The notes: generated by a model from the sequence alone, not told the origin. 60,872 nucleotides of DNA from Burkholderia sp. LMG 13014 (GCF_905232215.1 NZ_CAJNKE010000004.1:1-60872), one strand, 5' to 3'; numbered from the stretch's first letter, positions 43,891 through 50,685 are shown. Program-made: numbers and translations.

Positions 43891-44436
43891 TCACTTGATC
43901 TCGATGATCTGCAGGCCGCGAGCGGCCATCAGATGACGTTTGATGCGGTATTCCGGAGTGATCACGCCCTTGACGTCCTCGATCACAGTCTTGCCGTCGC
44001 GCTCGTAGACGAAGTCAGCGACGTAGCGAAGCGCTGGCTTCTTGCGACCGTCGATCACGACCGGATCCGCCAGCACGTAAGCAACCTGGCGCTCGAGCTC
44101 GGTAATCAGGCCGGCGGCCAATTCACGGCGCAGAACGATCCAGCGATCCCGCTCGCGTCGGCTATCGAAGGTGATGCCGTCGTGCTCGCAACGCTGGTTC
44201 CGGTACTTCGACGGCTTCGATGGCGCCTGCATCGAGAGCGGCACCGGCCGGCCCGAATCGACGCCGTCAGCGATGTCGTCGAAGCCGGCATCAACCTGCG
44301 GGCGGTTTCCGATCTTGTCGAAGATCGCCTTCTGCGCCGCCGTCAACTTCGGGCGCGAGTCGTCGCGAATGCGCGCCGTGCCTATGGTCTTCGTACCTGC
44401 GTCGACTCGCATCGGCCAAGAGGTTCGCTTCGTCAT
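43891..44436 (-). CDS. DUF1064 family phage protein (nuclease-like)
   Basis: A 181-residue protein. The DUF1064 domain occupies the C-terminal half: HDGITFDSRRERDRWIVL, YVADFVYERDGKTVIEDVKG and EYRIKRHLMAARGLQIIEI. The D...ExK-like arrangement suggests an endonuclease fold; in other phages DUF1064 genes replace RusA, so a Holliday-junction role is possible. It overlaps the replication gene by 4 bp. Confidence 0.8.
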   Translation of the reverse strand: MTKRTSWPMRVDAGTKTIGTARIRDDSRPKLTAAQKAIFDKIGNRPQVDAGFDDIADGVDSGRPVPLSMQAPSKPSKYRNQRCEHDGITFDSRRERDRWIVLRRELAAGLITELERQVAYVLADPVVIDGRKKPALRYVADFVYERDGKTVIEDVKGVITPEYRIKRHLMAARGLQIIEIK

Positions 44437-45530
44437 GCCGCCTCCGGCTGCGCAACCTGATCACGCGGAATGTCGTTGAGGTACGCGTAGAGGTGCTCGC
44501 CACGCTCTTCGCTCTCGCGGCTCACCGCAGCGAGCAGGAACTCCATCCACGGTCCCGGGCCGAGCGTCTTGCAAACCTTCGCCTTGAACTGCTCGAAGTA
44601 CTGGAACCGTGCCACATCGATGCCAAGCCGCTTGCCTTGGTCGCGCCAGCCAACCTCGCCGACCCACCACCCATCAGCAGCGCCACCAGCCGCACCCGCG
44701 ACATCCGCAGCCTTCGCCTCCCAGATCCCCGTCCAGCCACGCAGCACCGATTCGTCAATCGCGTCGACAACGCTCATGCCGCGACCGTGGATCTGCTCGA
44801 GCTTCTTCAGCGAGACGCGGGCCGCCGGACGCGTCCAGGGGATCCCGTTCTTGCCGGTCGCTTTCGCCTCGCGGTGCTCGCACCAGGCATCCCATGCGTC
44901 GAACGGGAGCCATTCCGGCAGTTCGAGGTTCAGAAGTTCGGCATGCAACGCAACTCGCGGCGCTCGCCGCGCGTTTCGCTGTTCTCCGTTCTTCTCTTGT
45001 ACTTCTACTGCTTTCTTGCCCTCCAAATTTGGACCCTCTTCAGACGAAATTTCACCCCCCTTAGCATGGGATTTGGAGGGGCTTGAGGTGGGATTTCGAG
45101 CCGCTTGAGATTTCGAGCCGCTTGAAATTTCACCTCCCTTAGAGGGTCGAGATTTGGAGCGGCTTTGTTTTTCACCCTGCTTTGAGTATTCCTCGACGGT
45201 CGGCGGGCTGAGCGAGATCGTGTCACCCGAACGCTGATCTACTGCCTGTACAACGGTCGAACCGGCCGGCGCAACGATCTGATAAACGACGATGCTTCGC
45301 GTCTCGCCGAGACGGCGGTCTGTCTCGACCAGGAAGCCCAGCTCAATCAGTTTGGCGCGGGCCTTACGGATCGTCTGGATGTTCAGCTCCGTATCGAGCA
45401 GCAACTCGTCATTTGTCACCCAGGTCGAATAATCCTCGGCAGCCCAATGCGCGTATGTCTTGAGCAGCGTCTTCGCCGACGAGTCACCGACGCGCTGACG
45501 CTTTGCCCACTGGTATGCGTAGCCGCTCAT
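44433..45530 (-). CDS. Replication initiation protein (lambda O-like)
   Basis: A 365-residue protein. The N-terminal 100 residues form a winged helix-turn-helix (LLKTYAHWAAEDYSTWVTND, LNIQTIRKARAKLIELGFLVE) as in phage O proteins. A low-complexity Ser/Lys/Gly linker containing KGGEISS twice follows, then a helical C-terminal domain (WLPFDAWDAWCEHREAKATGK). The linker is encoded by iteron-like repeats, as lambda ori lies inside gene O. No helicase gene of DnaB/P type is obvious next to it, so the host helicase is probably recruited. Confidence 0.72.
   Translation of the reverse strand: MSGYAYQWAKRQRVGDSSAKTLLKTYAHWAAEDYSTWVTNDELLLDTELNIQTIRKARAKLIELGFLVETDRRLGETRSIVVYQIVAPAGSTVVQAVDQRSGDTISLSPPTVEEYSKQGEKQSRSKSRPSKGGEISSGSKSQAARNPTSSPSKSHAKGGEISSEEGPNLEGKKAVEVQEKNGEQRNARRAPRVALHAELLNLELPEWLPFDAWDAWCEHREAKATGKNGIPWTRPAARVSLKKLEQIHGRGMSVVDAIDESVLRGWTGIWEAKAADVAGAAGGAADGWWVGEVGWRDQGKRLGIDVARFQYFEQFKAKVCKTLGPGPWMEFLLAAVSRESEERGEHLYAYLNDIPRDQVAQPEAA
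45021..45180. repeat. Iteron-like repeats inside the O-like gene, candidate phage origin
   Basis: Contains two perfect tandem copies of a 17-bp unit GATTTCGAGCCGCTTGA (45092-45125) and two copies each of related units: GAAATTTCACC(C/T)CCCTTAG (45046 and 45124) and GATTTGGAG(G/C)GGCTT (45070 and 45150). AT-rich AAATTT cores recur. Repeats within the middle of an O-like gene match the organisation of lambda ori; I infer initiator binding here. Confidence 0.62.
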
Positions 45531-46381
45531 GCCGCCTCATCGATCGACATCTGCCGCGGATCGACCGCAGGCGCCGTCTCGCCATCAGCGAGGCCGAGAA
45601 CCCAACGCAGCGCTTCGGCGCGCTCGCCGGTTGCGGTCTTGAGCGCCTCTGCAATGTCTTTGCGCGTCGGCTTGGCGCGCTTCACGGGTGCGGCGTCGAG
45701 CGCTGCCCGCATCGCCCGTGACCGCTCATGCCCGACCTTGCCTTCGATGGCCGCCTCGATTTCGGCCAGCTTGGTGCGCTGCTCGTCTGGCGACAGCTTC
45801 GCCAGCTTCATCGCGACAACCTGGGTGATCGTGCCGGCCTCGACCGCATCGCGGACAGCCATGCAGCACTCAAGCAGCTTCATGGCAGACGTCACGGTCG
45901 CCTCGTTTACGCCGAACATGGCCGACACCGCCTCGAGCGTGTGGCCGACGTCGAGCGCGCGCGCCATCTTCTCGGCACGGTTCACGAGCGAATCACCCTG
46001 CCGGATCTCGTTTGCGCTGATCATCACGCCGACGAACGGCTTCACCCCGTCGCTCAAAACGCGCTTCGGAATCGCAGGGATGGTGATCGGTTCGAGCCCT
46101 TCGTGCCTCAGTCGGCGGTTGAGCTCGCGGGCATTGATGACGCGGCGACGCCCTTCGACGATCAAGAACTGCCCCGTCTCTACGTCCTTGTAGAACACGA
46201 CCGGCGTGAACACGCCGTGCGCCCGGTAGTTGCGAATCGTTTTTTCGTCCGGCGCCTGGTGGACGCGACGGTCGTACAGCGGATGCGTCGGATCGGTCAC
46301 GAGCGTGAATGCGTCCGGATCCATGCCAAGGACGTTCCCCTGACCCGATGCGCCGTAGACTTCTTTTGAGCTTCTGCCCAC
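45527..46381 (-). CDS. ParB/Spo0J-like DNA-binding protein
   Basis: A 284-residue protein with a ParB-like N-domain (FYKDVETGQFLIVEGRRRVINARELN, GVMISANEIRQGDSLVNRAEKMARAL) and a central helix-turn-helix (HTLEAVSAMFGVNEATVTSAMKLL). No ParA is encoded nearby. In temperate phages such genes appear beside replication genes; it may aid replication or regulation instead of partition. Confidence 0.78.
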   Translation of the reverse strand: MGRSSKEVYGASGQGNVLGMDPDAFTLVTDPTHPLYDRRVHQAPDEKTIRNYRAHGVFTPVVFYKDVETGQFLIVEGRRRVINARELNRRLRHEGLEPITIPAIPKRVLSDGVKPFVGVMISANEIRQGDSLVNRAEKMARALDVGHTLEAVSAMFGVNEATVTSAMKLLECCMAVRDAVEAGTITQVVAMKLAKLSPDEQRTKLAEIEAAIEGKVGHERSRAMRAALDAAPVKRAKPTRKDIAEALKTATGERAEALRWVLGLADGETAPAVDPRQMSIDEAA

Positions 46382-46390
46382 GTTTTTCTC

Positions 46391-46750
46391 CTAGGCTGCC
46401 GCCTCGAGCGGCATGCGGTTCTCGCGCGATTCCGCGCTGTATTGCGCCACGAGGGCGTCGTGTTGGTCTTGGGTCATGTCGCGATCCCAGAAATCGGGAT
46501 GGCCCGGCAGGCGATCGCTGCCGTCTTTTCGATATTGGCAGTAGATGCTGCCCATGCGATGTGGGAACCAGTAGCCTCGGAAGTCGCAACGCGTCGCGCC
46601 GGCGTTCCGCTCCATCATCCATTTGTCGATGCGCCAGTCGCGCGCGCCGCAGATGCATTTCGGATATGCCGCGTCTTCCAGGACGCCGGGTTTGTCCTGA
46701 AGCACCATGCGGCGGTCGCACTTGCGGCACCGGCAATGGAACCGGGCCAT
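46391..46750 (-). CDS. Zinc-ribbon-containing phage protein
   Basis: A 119-residue protein with a Cys-rich N-terminus (HCRCRKCDRRM, YPKCICGARDWRID), a likely zinc ribbon, then aromatic-rich sequence (CDFRGYWFPHRMGSIYC). Common in Burkholderia phages near replication genes; function unknown. Confidence 0.7.
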   Translation of the reverse strand: MARFHCRCRKCDRRMVLQDKPGVLEDAAYPKCICGARDWRIDKWMMERNAGATRCDFRGYWFPHRMGSIYCQYRKDGSDRLPGHPDFWDRDMTQDQHDALVAQYSAESRENRMPLEAAA

Positions 46751-46751
46751 G

Positions 46752-47051
46752 TCAGGCGACCGGCAGGCCGAGCAGTTCTTGCGACTTGCCAGTCGCGGGG
46801 CACTTGCGCGTGCCGCGCTTCACCAGCAGGCCGGCGTCGAGCAATGCCCGCACGCGGCCGCATACGCTGGAGAGTTTGAGATTCGTACGCGCCGAAATGT
46901 CCTCGCGGGTCAGCAAGGTTTCGGTCGTGTCGAAGCAATCCATCACCATCTGCTGGGTTGCCGAAAGCTTGGCGACCGAAATGGAATGGAAGCTGTCTTG
47001 CTGCGTCTCGGAGACGCGATGGCCCGAACGGGCGCTAAAAAAATCATCCAT
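46752..47051 (-). CDS. Winged-helix phage protein
   Basis: A 99-residue protein whose second half is a winged helix-turn-helix (ATQQMVMDCFDTTETLLTRED, ISARTNLKLSSVCGRVRALLDAGLL). Probably DNA-binding. It directly follows the CII-like gene region on the same strand. Confidence 0.68.
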   Translation of the reverse strand: MDDFFSARSGHRVSETQQDSFHSISVAKLSATQQMVMDCFDTTETLLTREDISARTNLKLSSVCGRVRALLDAGLLVKRGTRKCPATGKSQELLGLPVA

Positions 47052-47148
47052 GCGGCCTCTCCTGCGGCTCGAAGCCGCTTAGGACTACGAAATCCGGATA
47101 AAAACGCTTTCCGCAGAAAACGCTTATATCGAGACTCCGGCCGCTACG

Positions 47149-47448
47149 TCAGAACCGGCCGCCGCACTCCCCAAATCCTTCGCGCGCGCAATGGCAGTTC
47201 ACACCCACCTTGCTCATCGTCGACAGGCCGTCGAGGTACTCGCGCGACACGACGCGGAGCTCGAGCGCGTTCAGGCCAGCGTCGATCTTCCCGATGGGAA
47301 TTCCAAGCTGGCCGGACAGGAACCGGCTGACCTGCGACTCATCCCAACCGAGCGCTTCCGCGATCGGGCCGCGGGCACGCGGATCCGTCAGCGCTTCACG
47401 GAAAGCTCGCTCGATGCTGGGCTTCCGAACAAATTCAATCGTGCTCAT
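47149..47448 (-). CDS. CII-like transcriptional activator
   Basis: A 99-residue protein (MSTIEFVRKPSIERAFREAL) with a helix-turn-helix matching CII: IAEALGWDESQVSRFLSGQLG followed by KIDAGLNALEL. Size equals lambda CII (97). Position downstream of the Cro-like gene and upstream of replication genes is the lambda cII position. Open sequence to 47634 precedes it but is not protein-like. Confidence 0.78.
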   Translation of the reverse strand: MSTIEFVRKPSIERAFREALTDPRARGPIAEALGWDESQVSRFLSGQLGIPIGKIDAGLNALELRVVSREYLDGLSTMSKVGVNCHCAREGFGECGGRF

Positions 47449-47594
47449 ACCAACTCCATAGAAATCAAAATTGCTTGAATGACCTTGCAGGCCGCCTTGC
47501 GTAACCTGAAGCCACTGACTCAACTGGATGCGAACCACCGCTATGCGAGAATCGAAGCTCTCTCCTTCCTCAACCCATACGCAACGGGGTTCGC

Positions 47595-47885
47595 ATGACC
47601 ATTTCGAACAACCATCGACTGAACGACAATCCAAACGTGAAGGCTCAGCTCGATGCTTTTCTGAAAAACTCTTCGTACTTCCACGATGTAATGAAAAGTC
47701 AGCGGGAGGCTATCGCGGAGCTTCTTGCCGACTTTCTTCGGCTACTCGTGAAATCCTCAGCGCTAGACGCCGCTCAGCTTGTAGCTCAGCTCGAAGAGCT
47801 GGACCGATCCACGCGTCATCCAAGCGACGACTCCACTCGTCGAGTCCTGATTGCAGCGATTCGAGATCGAATGAAATCTGCATGA
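47595..47885 (+). CDS. Hypothetical ORF antisense to the early operon
   Basis: A 96-residue frame (MTISNNHRLNDNPNVKAQLD) of good protein character: amphipathic helices (REAIAELLADFLRLLVK, LDAAQLVAQLEELDRS) and lower GC than neighbours. Its ribosome site (GGGG, 5 nt before ATG) is modest. It overlaps the minus-strand ORF 47710-48000 over 176 bp; both may not be real. It would be transcribed against PR-type transcripts. Confidence 0.45.
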   Translation: MTISNNHRLNDNPNVKAQLDAFLKNSSYFHDVMKSQREAIAELLADFLRLLVKSSALDAAQLVAQLEELDRSTRHPSDDSTRRVLIAAIRDRMKSA

Positions 47886-48000
47886 CGCGGGCGAGCCGCT
47901 CCCGGTATCGATGCGTGGGCGCCGGCTTCAGCGAAACGCGCTCAAAGTCGCGTCCGCGAAACCGTCGGCTTCCGCGCTTCGTAACAAAGCGGCGCTGCAT
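47710..48000 (-). CDS. Hypothetical gene downstream of the Cro-like gene
   Basis: A 96-residue frame (MQRRFVTKRGSRRFRGRDFE) whose ATG overlaps the stop of the Cro-like gene as TGATG, a strong sign of coupled translation. It is Arg-rich (about one fifth Arg). It lies between cro and cII, where lambda-like phages often carry small accessory genes. Overlaps the plus-strand ORF 47595-47885. Confidence 0.5.
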   Translation of the reverse strand: MQRRFVTKRGSRRFRGRDFERVSLKPAPTHRYRERLARVMQISFDLESLQSGLDEWSRRLDDAWIGPALRAELQAERRLALRISRVAEESRQEAPR

Positions 48001-48266
48001 CAATCGCCCTCCTTTCGATCCGGCGTTCCGGCCGGCGGTTGGACATCGTCGGAAGAATCGGACGAGTTCTCCATTGGAGTGCCGCACGTTCGCCGATGGA
48101 GTTCGACAAGGCGCTGTCCCGGCTCGAATCGGAATCCGCGCTGGTTTCCAGACTTTCCACCGAGCACCTGGCTTACAGTCGACTGCGTGACACCGATAGC
48201 ATCAGCAATCTCCCTCTGGGTGAGGCCGGCGTCGAGCAGCTCGCGGATCATTGATTTCCAGTTCAT
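48000..48266 (-). CDS. Cro-like repressor
   Basis: An 88-residue protein with a helix-turn-helix at the N-terminus (MIRELLDAGLTQREIADAIG, VTQSTVSQVLGGKSG). It is divergent from cI over a 70-bp control region and would be the first gene from the PR-like promoter. Its ATG is only 6 nt past the -10 box, so its mRNA may be leaderless. Confidence 0.8.
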   Translation of the reverse strand: MNWKSMIRELLDAGLTQREIADAIGVTQSTVSQVLGGKSGNQRGFRFEPGQRLVELHRRTCGTPMENSSDSSDDVQPPAGTPDRKEGD

Positions 48267-48272
48267 GCGCCA

Positions 48273-48300
48273 ATATTAGCATCCTAATGGGCCACGTCAA
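48273..48300 (-). promoter_or_regulatory. PR-like promoter of the Cro-like gene
   Basis: On the minus strand TTGACG at 48300-48295, a 16-bp spacer, and TAATAT at 48278-48273. Six nucleotides separate the -10 box from the ATG. The operator ATTAGCATCCTAAT covers the -10 box and spacer, so repressor binding would block it. Confidence 0.75.
48275..48288. promoter_or_regulatory. Operator (OR-like), ATTAG-N4-CTAAT
   Basis: A perfect 5+5 palindrome ATTAG-CATC-CTAAT. The same motif occurs at the PL-like promoter (49528-49541), supporting it as the phage repressor operator. Additional CTAAT half-sites lie at 48308-48312 and 48321-48325. Confidence 0.75.
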
Positions 48301-48307
48301 GAGCAAA

Positions 48308-48327
48308 CTAATAGAGTTTTCTAATAT
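48308..48327 (+). promoter_or_regulatory. Half-site pair and -10 box of the cI promoter
   Basis: Two CTAAT half-sites in direct orientation 13 bp apart; the second is part of TAATAT (48322-48327), a good -10 box 9 nt before the cI ATG. The matching -35 position is poor, as expected for a promoter needing activation by repressor (PRM-like). Confidence 0.5.
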
Positions 48328-48336
48328 CCTTCGCCC

Positions 48337-49029
48337 ATGAAAACGATCGGGTCCAGAGTCCGTCAACTCCGCATCGATGCCCAGCTCTCGCAAGAATCCC
48401 TCGCGCGAGCCGTAGGCGTTTCGCAAGGTCTCATTGCGCAAATCGAGTCAGGGAAGAATCAGGGCACTAAACACATTGCCGCTTTGGCGCGCGTTCTCAA
48501 CGTGTCAGTTGACTGGCTGGAAACCGGGACCGGAGACCCGTCCCGGAAGACCGTCGTCGCACAAAATGCCGCTGCCGAATCTGGCCATCCGTCCCTTTTG
48601 CAGTATCCTGTCAATACTGACAACTTTCGATCTGTGTTTGTTGTCGGGCGAGCACAAGGCGGCTTGCCGGAAAGAATTTGGACTGACGGGGACTATCCAG
48701 TGGGCGCTACGGACGAATATGCAGAAATTGCCACCAGCGACCCGCACGCCTTCCTTGCTCCGGTGGTTGGTGGATCAATGGCGCCGAGATTTAACCCTGG
48801 CGAGTTCGCCCTCGTTGAGCCGGGAACGGAGCCAGAGATCGAGGATGACGTGCTTGTACGTCTAGCCACGGGCGAAACGATGCTGAAGCGGCTGCTTTCT
48901 CGACGCGGCGGCGTCCGCCTCGGAAGCTATGCGGAACAGGCGACCTATACGTACCAACCAGAAGAAATCACCTGGATGTATTATGTCGCGCACCCAGTTC
49001 CAGCCAGAAAAATCAAACAGCGCATGTAG
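48337..49029 (+). CDS. CI-like repressor, HTH plus S24 peptidase
   Basis: A 230-residue repressor: XRE helix-turn-helix (LSQESLARAVGVSQGLIAQIESG) at residues about 15-40 and a LexA/S24 C-terminal domain with catalytic Ser147 in VVGGSMAPRF and Lys184 in GETMLKRLL. The region VVGRAQGGLPE precedes the protease domain and likely holds the self-cleavage site, so SOS induction is expected. It maintains lysogeny through the ATTAG-N4-CTAAT operators. Confidence 0.92.
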   Translation: MKTIGSRVRQLRIDAQLSQESLARAVGVSQGLIAQIESGKNQGTKHIAALARVLNVSVDWLETGTGDPSRKTVVAQNAAAESGHPSLLQYPVNTDNFRSVFVVGRAQGGLPERIWTDGDYPVGATDEYAEIATSDPHAFLAPVVGGSMAPRFNPGEFALVEPGTEPEIEDDVLVRLATGETMLKRLLSRRGGVRLGSYAEQATYTYQPEEITWMYYVAHPVPARKIKQRM

Positions 49030-49036
49030 TCTTTCA

Positions 49037-49450
49037 ATGCTCAGGATCCGTCAGTGCATCTTCGGACTCTCGATACTAGCCTTGGCTGGGCCCGCGGCGC
49101 CCCTTACGATCGATCAGCAGCGAGTGATGATGCGCGAGGAGTTTTTCCGATATGTCGGGATGCTCGGTTTGCCCCTCGACGAGCGATTCGATCTTGCGCC
49201 CGGAATTACTTGCCCGAATGGCGACAATCCATCAGAGTGGGTCGTCTGCCACAATCCTGAGTTGTCTTACCTGTCCGGTGTGATGCAGGTCGGCTATCGG
49301 GCGGCTGTGGCTAATTCGGCGAATGCGGTCGCCTCCCCTCAAGCCCAAGGCAAATGGCTCGAAGCGAGAAACCGCTGCGCTCAGAATGTGCGATGCCTCG
49401 ACCGAGCCTACCGCAAGCGCATCTCAGATTTCGTGAATCTCCTCCGATAG
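49037..49450 (+). CDS. Exported LprI-like (DUF1311) protein co-transcribed with cI
   Basis: A 137-residue protein starting MLRIRQCIFGLSILALAGPA, a Sec signal peptide. The mature part has the LprI/DUF1311 pattern: ITCPNGDNPSEWVVCHNPEL, QVGYRAAVANS, GKWLEARNRCAQNVRCLDRA and YRKRISDFVNLL, with four Cys likely in disulfides. Relatives inhibit lysozyme. It starts 7 bp after the cI stop and before PL, so it should be expressed in the lysogen. An in-frame Met at 48983 is less likely. Confidence 0.75.
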   Translation: MLRIRQCIFGLSILALAGPAAPLTIDQQRVMMREEFFRYVGMLGLPLDERFDLAPGITCPNGDNPSEWVVCHNPELSYLSGVMQVGYRAAVANSANAVASPQAQGKWLEARNRCAQNVRCLDRAYRKRISDFVNLLR

Positions 49451-49502
49451 AAGCTTCTTAGAACCGCCCAGACCAAGCGGGGCACGAGGCGCGCACGAAA
49501 TA

Positions 49503-49516
49503 ATTAGTTTCCTATT
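49503..49516. promoter_or_regulatory. Second operator at PL (one mismatch)
   Basis: ATTAG-TTTC-CTATT, one base off the ATTAG-N4-CTAAT consensus, overlapping the first bases of the -35 box of the PL-like promoter and centred 25 bp from the perfect site. Confidence 0.6.
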
Positions 49517-49543
49517 GACACGGATGTATTAGGTTACTAATAT
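49515..49543 (+). promoter_or_regulatory. PL-like promoter
   Basis: TTGACA (49515-49520), exactly 17 bp, TAATAT (49538-49543): the best sigma-70 match seen in the window. It faces the plus-strand early operon that includes the DGR and ends with xis/int. Two operators overlap its -35 and -10 boxes. Confidence 0.85.
49528..49541. promoter_or_regulatory. Operator (OL-like), ATTAG-N4-CTAAT
   Basis: Perfect palindrome ATTAG-GTTA-CTAAT, extended by one pair (T/A) on each side, covering the -10 region of the PL-like promoter. Same motif as between cI and cro. Confidence 0.8.
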
Positions 49544-49615
49544 TTAATCCAACGCAGCACAGATCGCTGCGCCACCGCCCCGAGAGGGGATCTCTACGAA
49601 CCCGAGGGAAACGAA

Positions 49616-49792
49616 ATGGGCTTCAAGTTTGGTTTGGACGATACCGTCAAGATCGCCGCCAGCGGTGAAACCGGCAAGGTCATTGGCCGTGCGGAATATT
49701 CGCATACGGAGGATGCCTACCTCATCCGCTACAAGGCCGGCGATGGGCGAGCGACCGAATCGTGGTGGAGCGAAAGCGCCCTCACCGCGTAG
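49616..49792 (+). CDS. Small SH3/Tudor-like phage protein
   Basis: A 58-residue protein (MGFKFGLDDTVKIAASGETG) with GAGGGA before the ATG. The pattern VIGRAEYSHTEDAYLIRYKA resembles small KOW/SH3-like barrels common in phage early regions. First gene of the PL operon, the position of N in lambda, but it does not look like an Arg-rich N protein. Confidence 0.65.
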   Translation: MGFKFGLDDTVKIAASGETGKVIGRAEYSHTEDAYLIRYKAGDGRATESWWSESALTA

Positions 49793-50192
49793 CAGGTCGA
49801 AACGGCGGGAGGCAGATGTAGCAACGGCCCGCTGTCTGCACGTGATGCGTGCACTGATGATGACCGCGCCATTGGGCGCATCCGCTTCGGCGGACGTTCT
49901 TTAACCTGACTGCTGGGATAAAAGTTGCCTGGGCTCCGCCCTGTCGCATACATGCCCCGCCCGCCCGCCGCATGACAGCTTGTCGAAGTGCGGGAGACAC
50001 AGCTTTCAAGAGCGCGCATTCGGCCGCGGATCCCCCGCATCTACCTACCGACGCTGTGCTCGCACCACACCGAGTGCGCGCCCTTGAAAGTTTCGACTGC
50101 GCTGATCGAATGGCATTGCCATTCAGTGCCATTCCTTGAGCGCAGTCTCGGACCGGGTTCCGTGTTTCGACACTTAAATTAGGAATCCTCAC
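49793..50192. other. 400-bp non-coding stretch of the PL operon
   Basis: No convincing gene on either strand. It contains the paired inverted repeats at 50003-50147, annotated separately. Confidence 0.55.
50003..50147 (+). promoter_or_regulatory. Structured leader RNA candidate in the PL operon
   Basis: Two adjacent elements. First, CTTTCAAGAGCGCGC (50003-50017) pairs with GCGCGCCCTTGAAAG (50076-50090) with a single mismatch. Second, GACTGCGCT (50095-50103) pairs with AGCGCAGTC (50139-50147), enclosing a perfect GAATGGCA/TGCCATTC hairpin (50108-50124). No T-run follows. Two large stem-loops downstream of PL recall the put RNAs of phage HK022, which prevent termination in cis; this is an analogy only. 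Confidence 0.55.
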
Positions 50193-50297
50193 ATGGAAAA
50201 GTTTCTGATCGGCGTGGCGGCCGTCTTCATCGTCCTTGGCATCGCGATTCTTCGCGGAGTCGAGCGCATGAACGACGACGAACACCACCGGCACTAA
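50193..50297 (+). CDS. Small membrane protein (34 residues)
   Basis: Starts MEKFLIGVAAVFIVLGIAIL: a single membrane span followed by a charged, His-rich end (ERMNDDEHHRH). AGGA lies 7 nt before the ATG. Unknown function. Confidence 0.55.
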   Translation: MEKFLIGVAAVFIVLGIAILRGVERMNDDEHHRH

Positions 50298-50315
50298 CCT
50301 ATTGCGGAGAATCCC

Positions 50316-50525
50316 GTGAACAGCCTGCAGCCTGTAATTCACAAAAACAAGCGATCGCTTGTTTTGATTGGCACGACCGACAACGAGCTGCTCGGCGCCT
50401 GCGATGAGATTCACAGCTACGTCTTCAAGGGCGGCCTGTGGGCCATCGGCTGCGGTATCGGCGCGGGGGGTGTCTGGTTCCTCTGCGTCGCGTTCCGTGC
50501 GGGGGTTCTTACGTGGCCCTGGTGA
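50316..50525 (+). CDS. Small membrane protein (69 residues)
   Basis: GTG start with GCGGAGA before it. Polar N-terminal half (KNKRSLVLIGTTDNELLGAC), then a hydrophobic Gly-rich segment (GGLWAIGCGIGAGGVWFLCV) likely spanning the membrane. Overlaps the next small ORF. Confidence 0.55.
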   Translation: MNSLQPVIHKNKRSLVLIGTTDNELLGACDEIHSYVFKGGLWAIGCGIGAGGVWFLCVAFRAGVLTWPW

Positions 50526-50635
50526 AAATCTGGCTCGGTGCGCTCGCGGCCATCATCGTATTCCTCTGCCTGCAATCCATTCTGCAACAAGACTCCGATC
50601 GCATCGAGCGCGCACCAGTCGCACAGCGCACTTAA
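50513..50635 (+). CDS. Small membrane protein (40 residues)
   Basis: GTG start inside the end of the previous ORF. One membrane segment (IWLGALAAIIVFLCLQSILQ) and a short polar tail. Third in a row of tiny membrane proteins; roles unknown, with superinfection functions possible. Confidence 0.5.
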   Translation: MALVKIWLGALAAIIVFLCLQSILQQDSDRIERAPVAQRT

Positions 50636-50685
50636 CGCGCGGCGCATCGCGACCACTTCAGCATCACTCACTTACGGGAAAGCCC

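Noticed and set aside
45021-45180. CRISPR-like array
   Set aside because: The repeats are few, directly abutting, of differing sequence and inside a coding gene; iterons explain them better.
47149-47634. 161-codon version of the CII-like protein
   Set aside because: The added 62 residues are not protein-like and the ATG at 47448 gives the normal CII length.
49782-50414. 210-codon minus-strand frame across the PL leader region
   Set aside because: It runs against the early operon, has no family resemblance and covers clear RNA inverted repeats.
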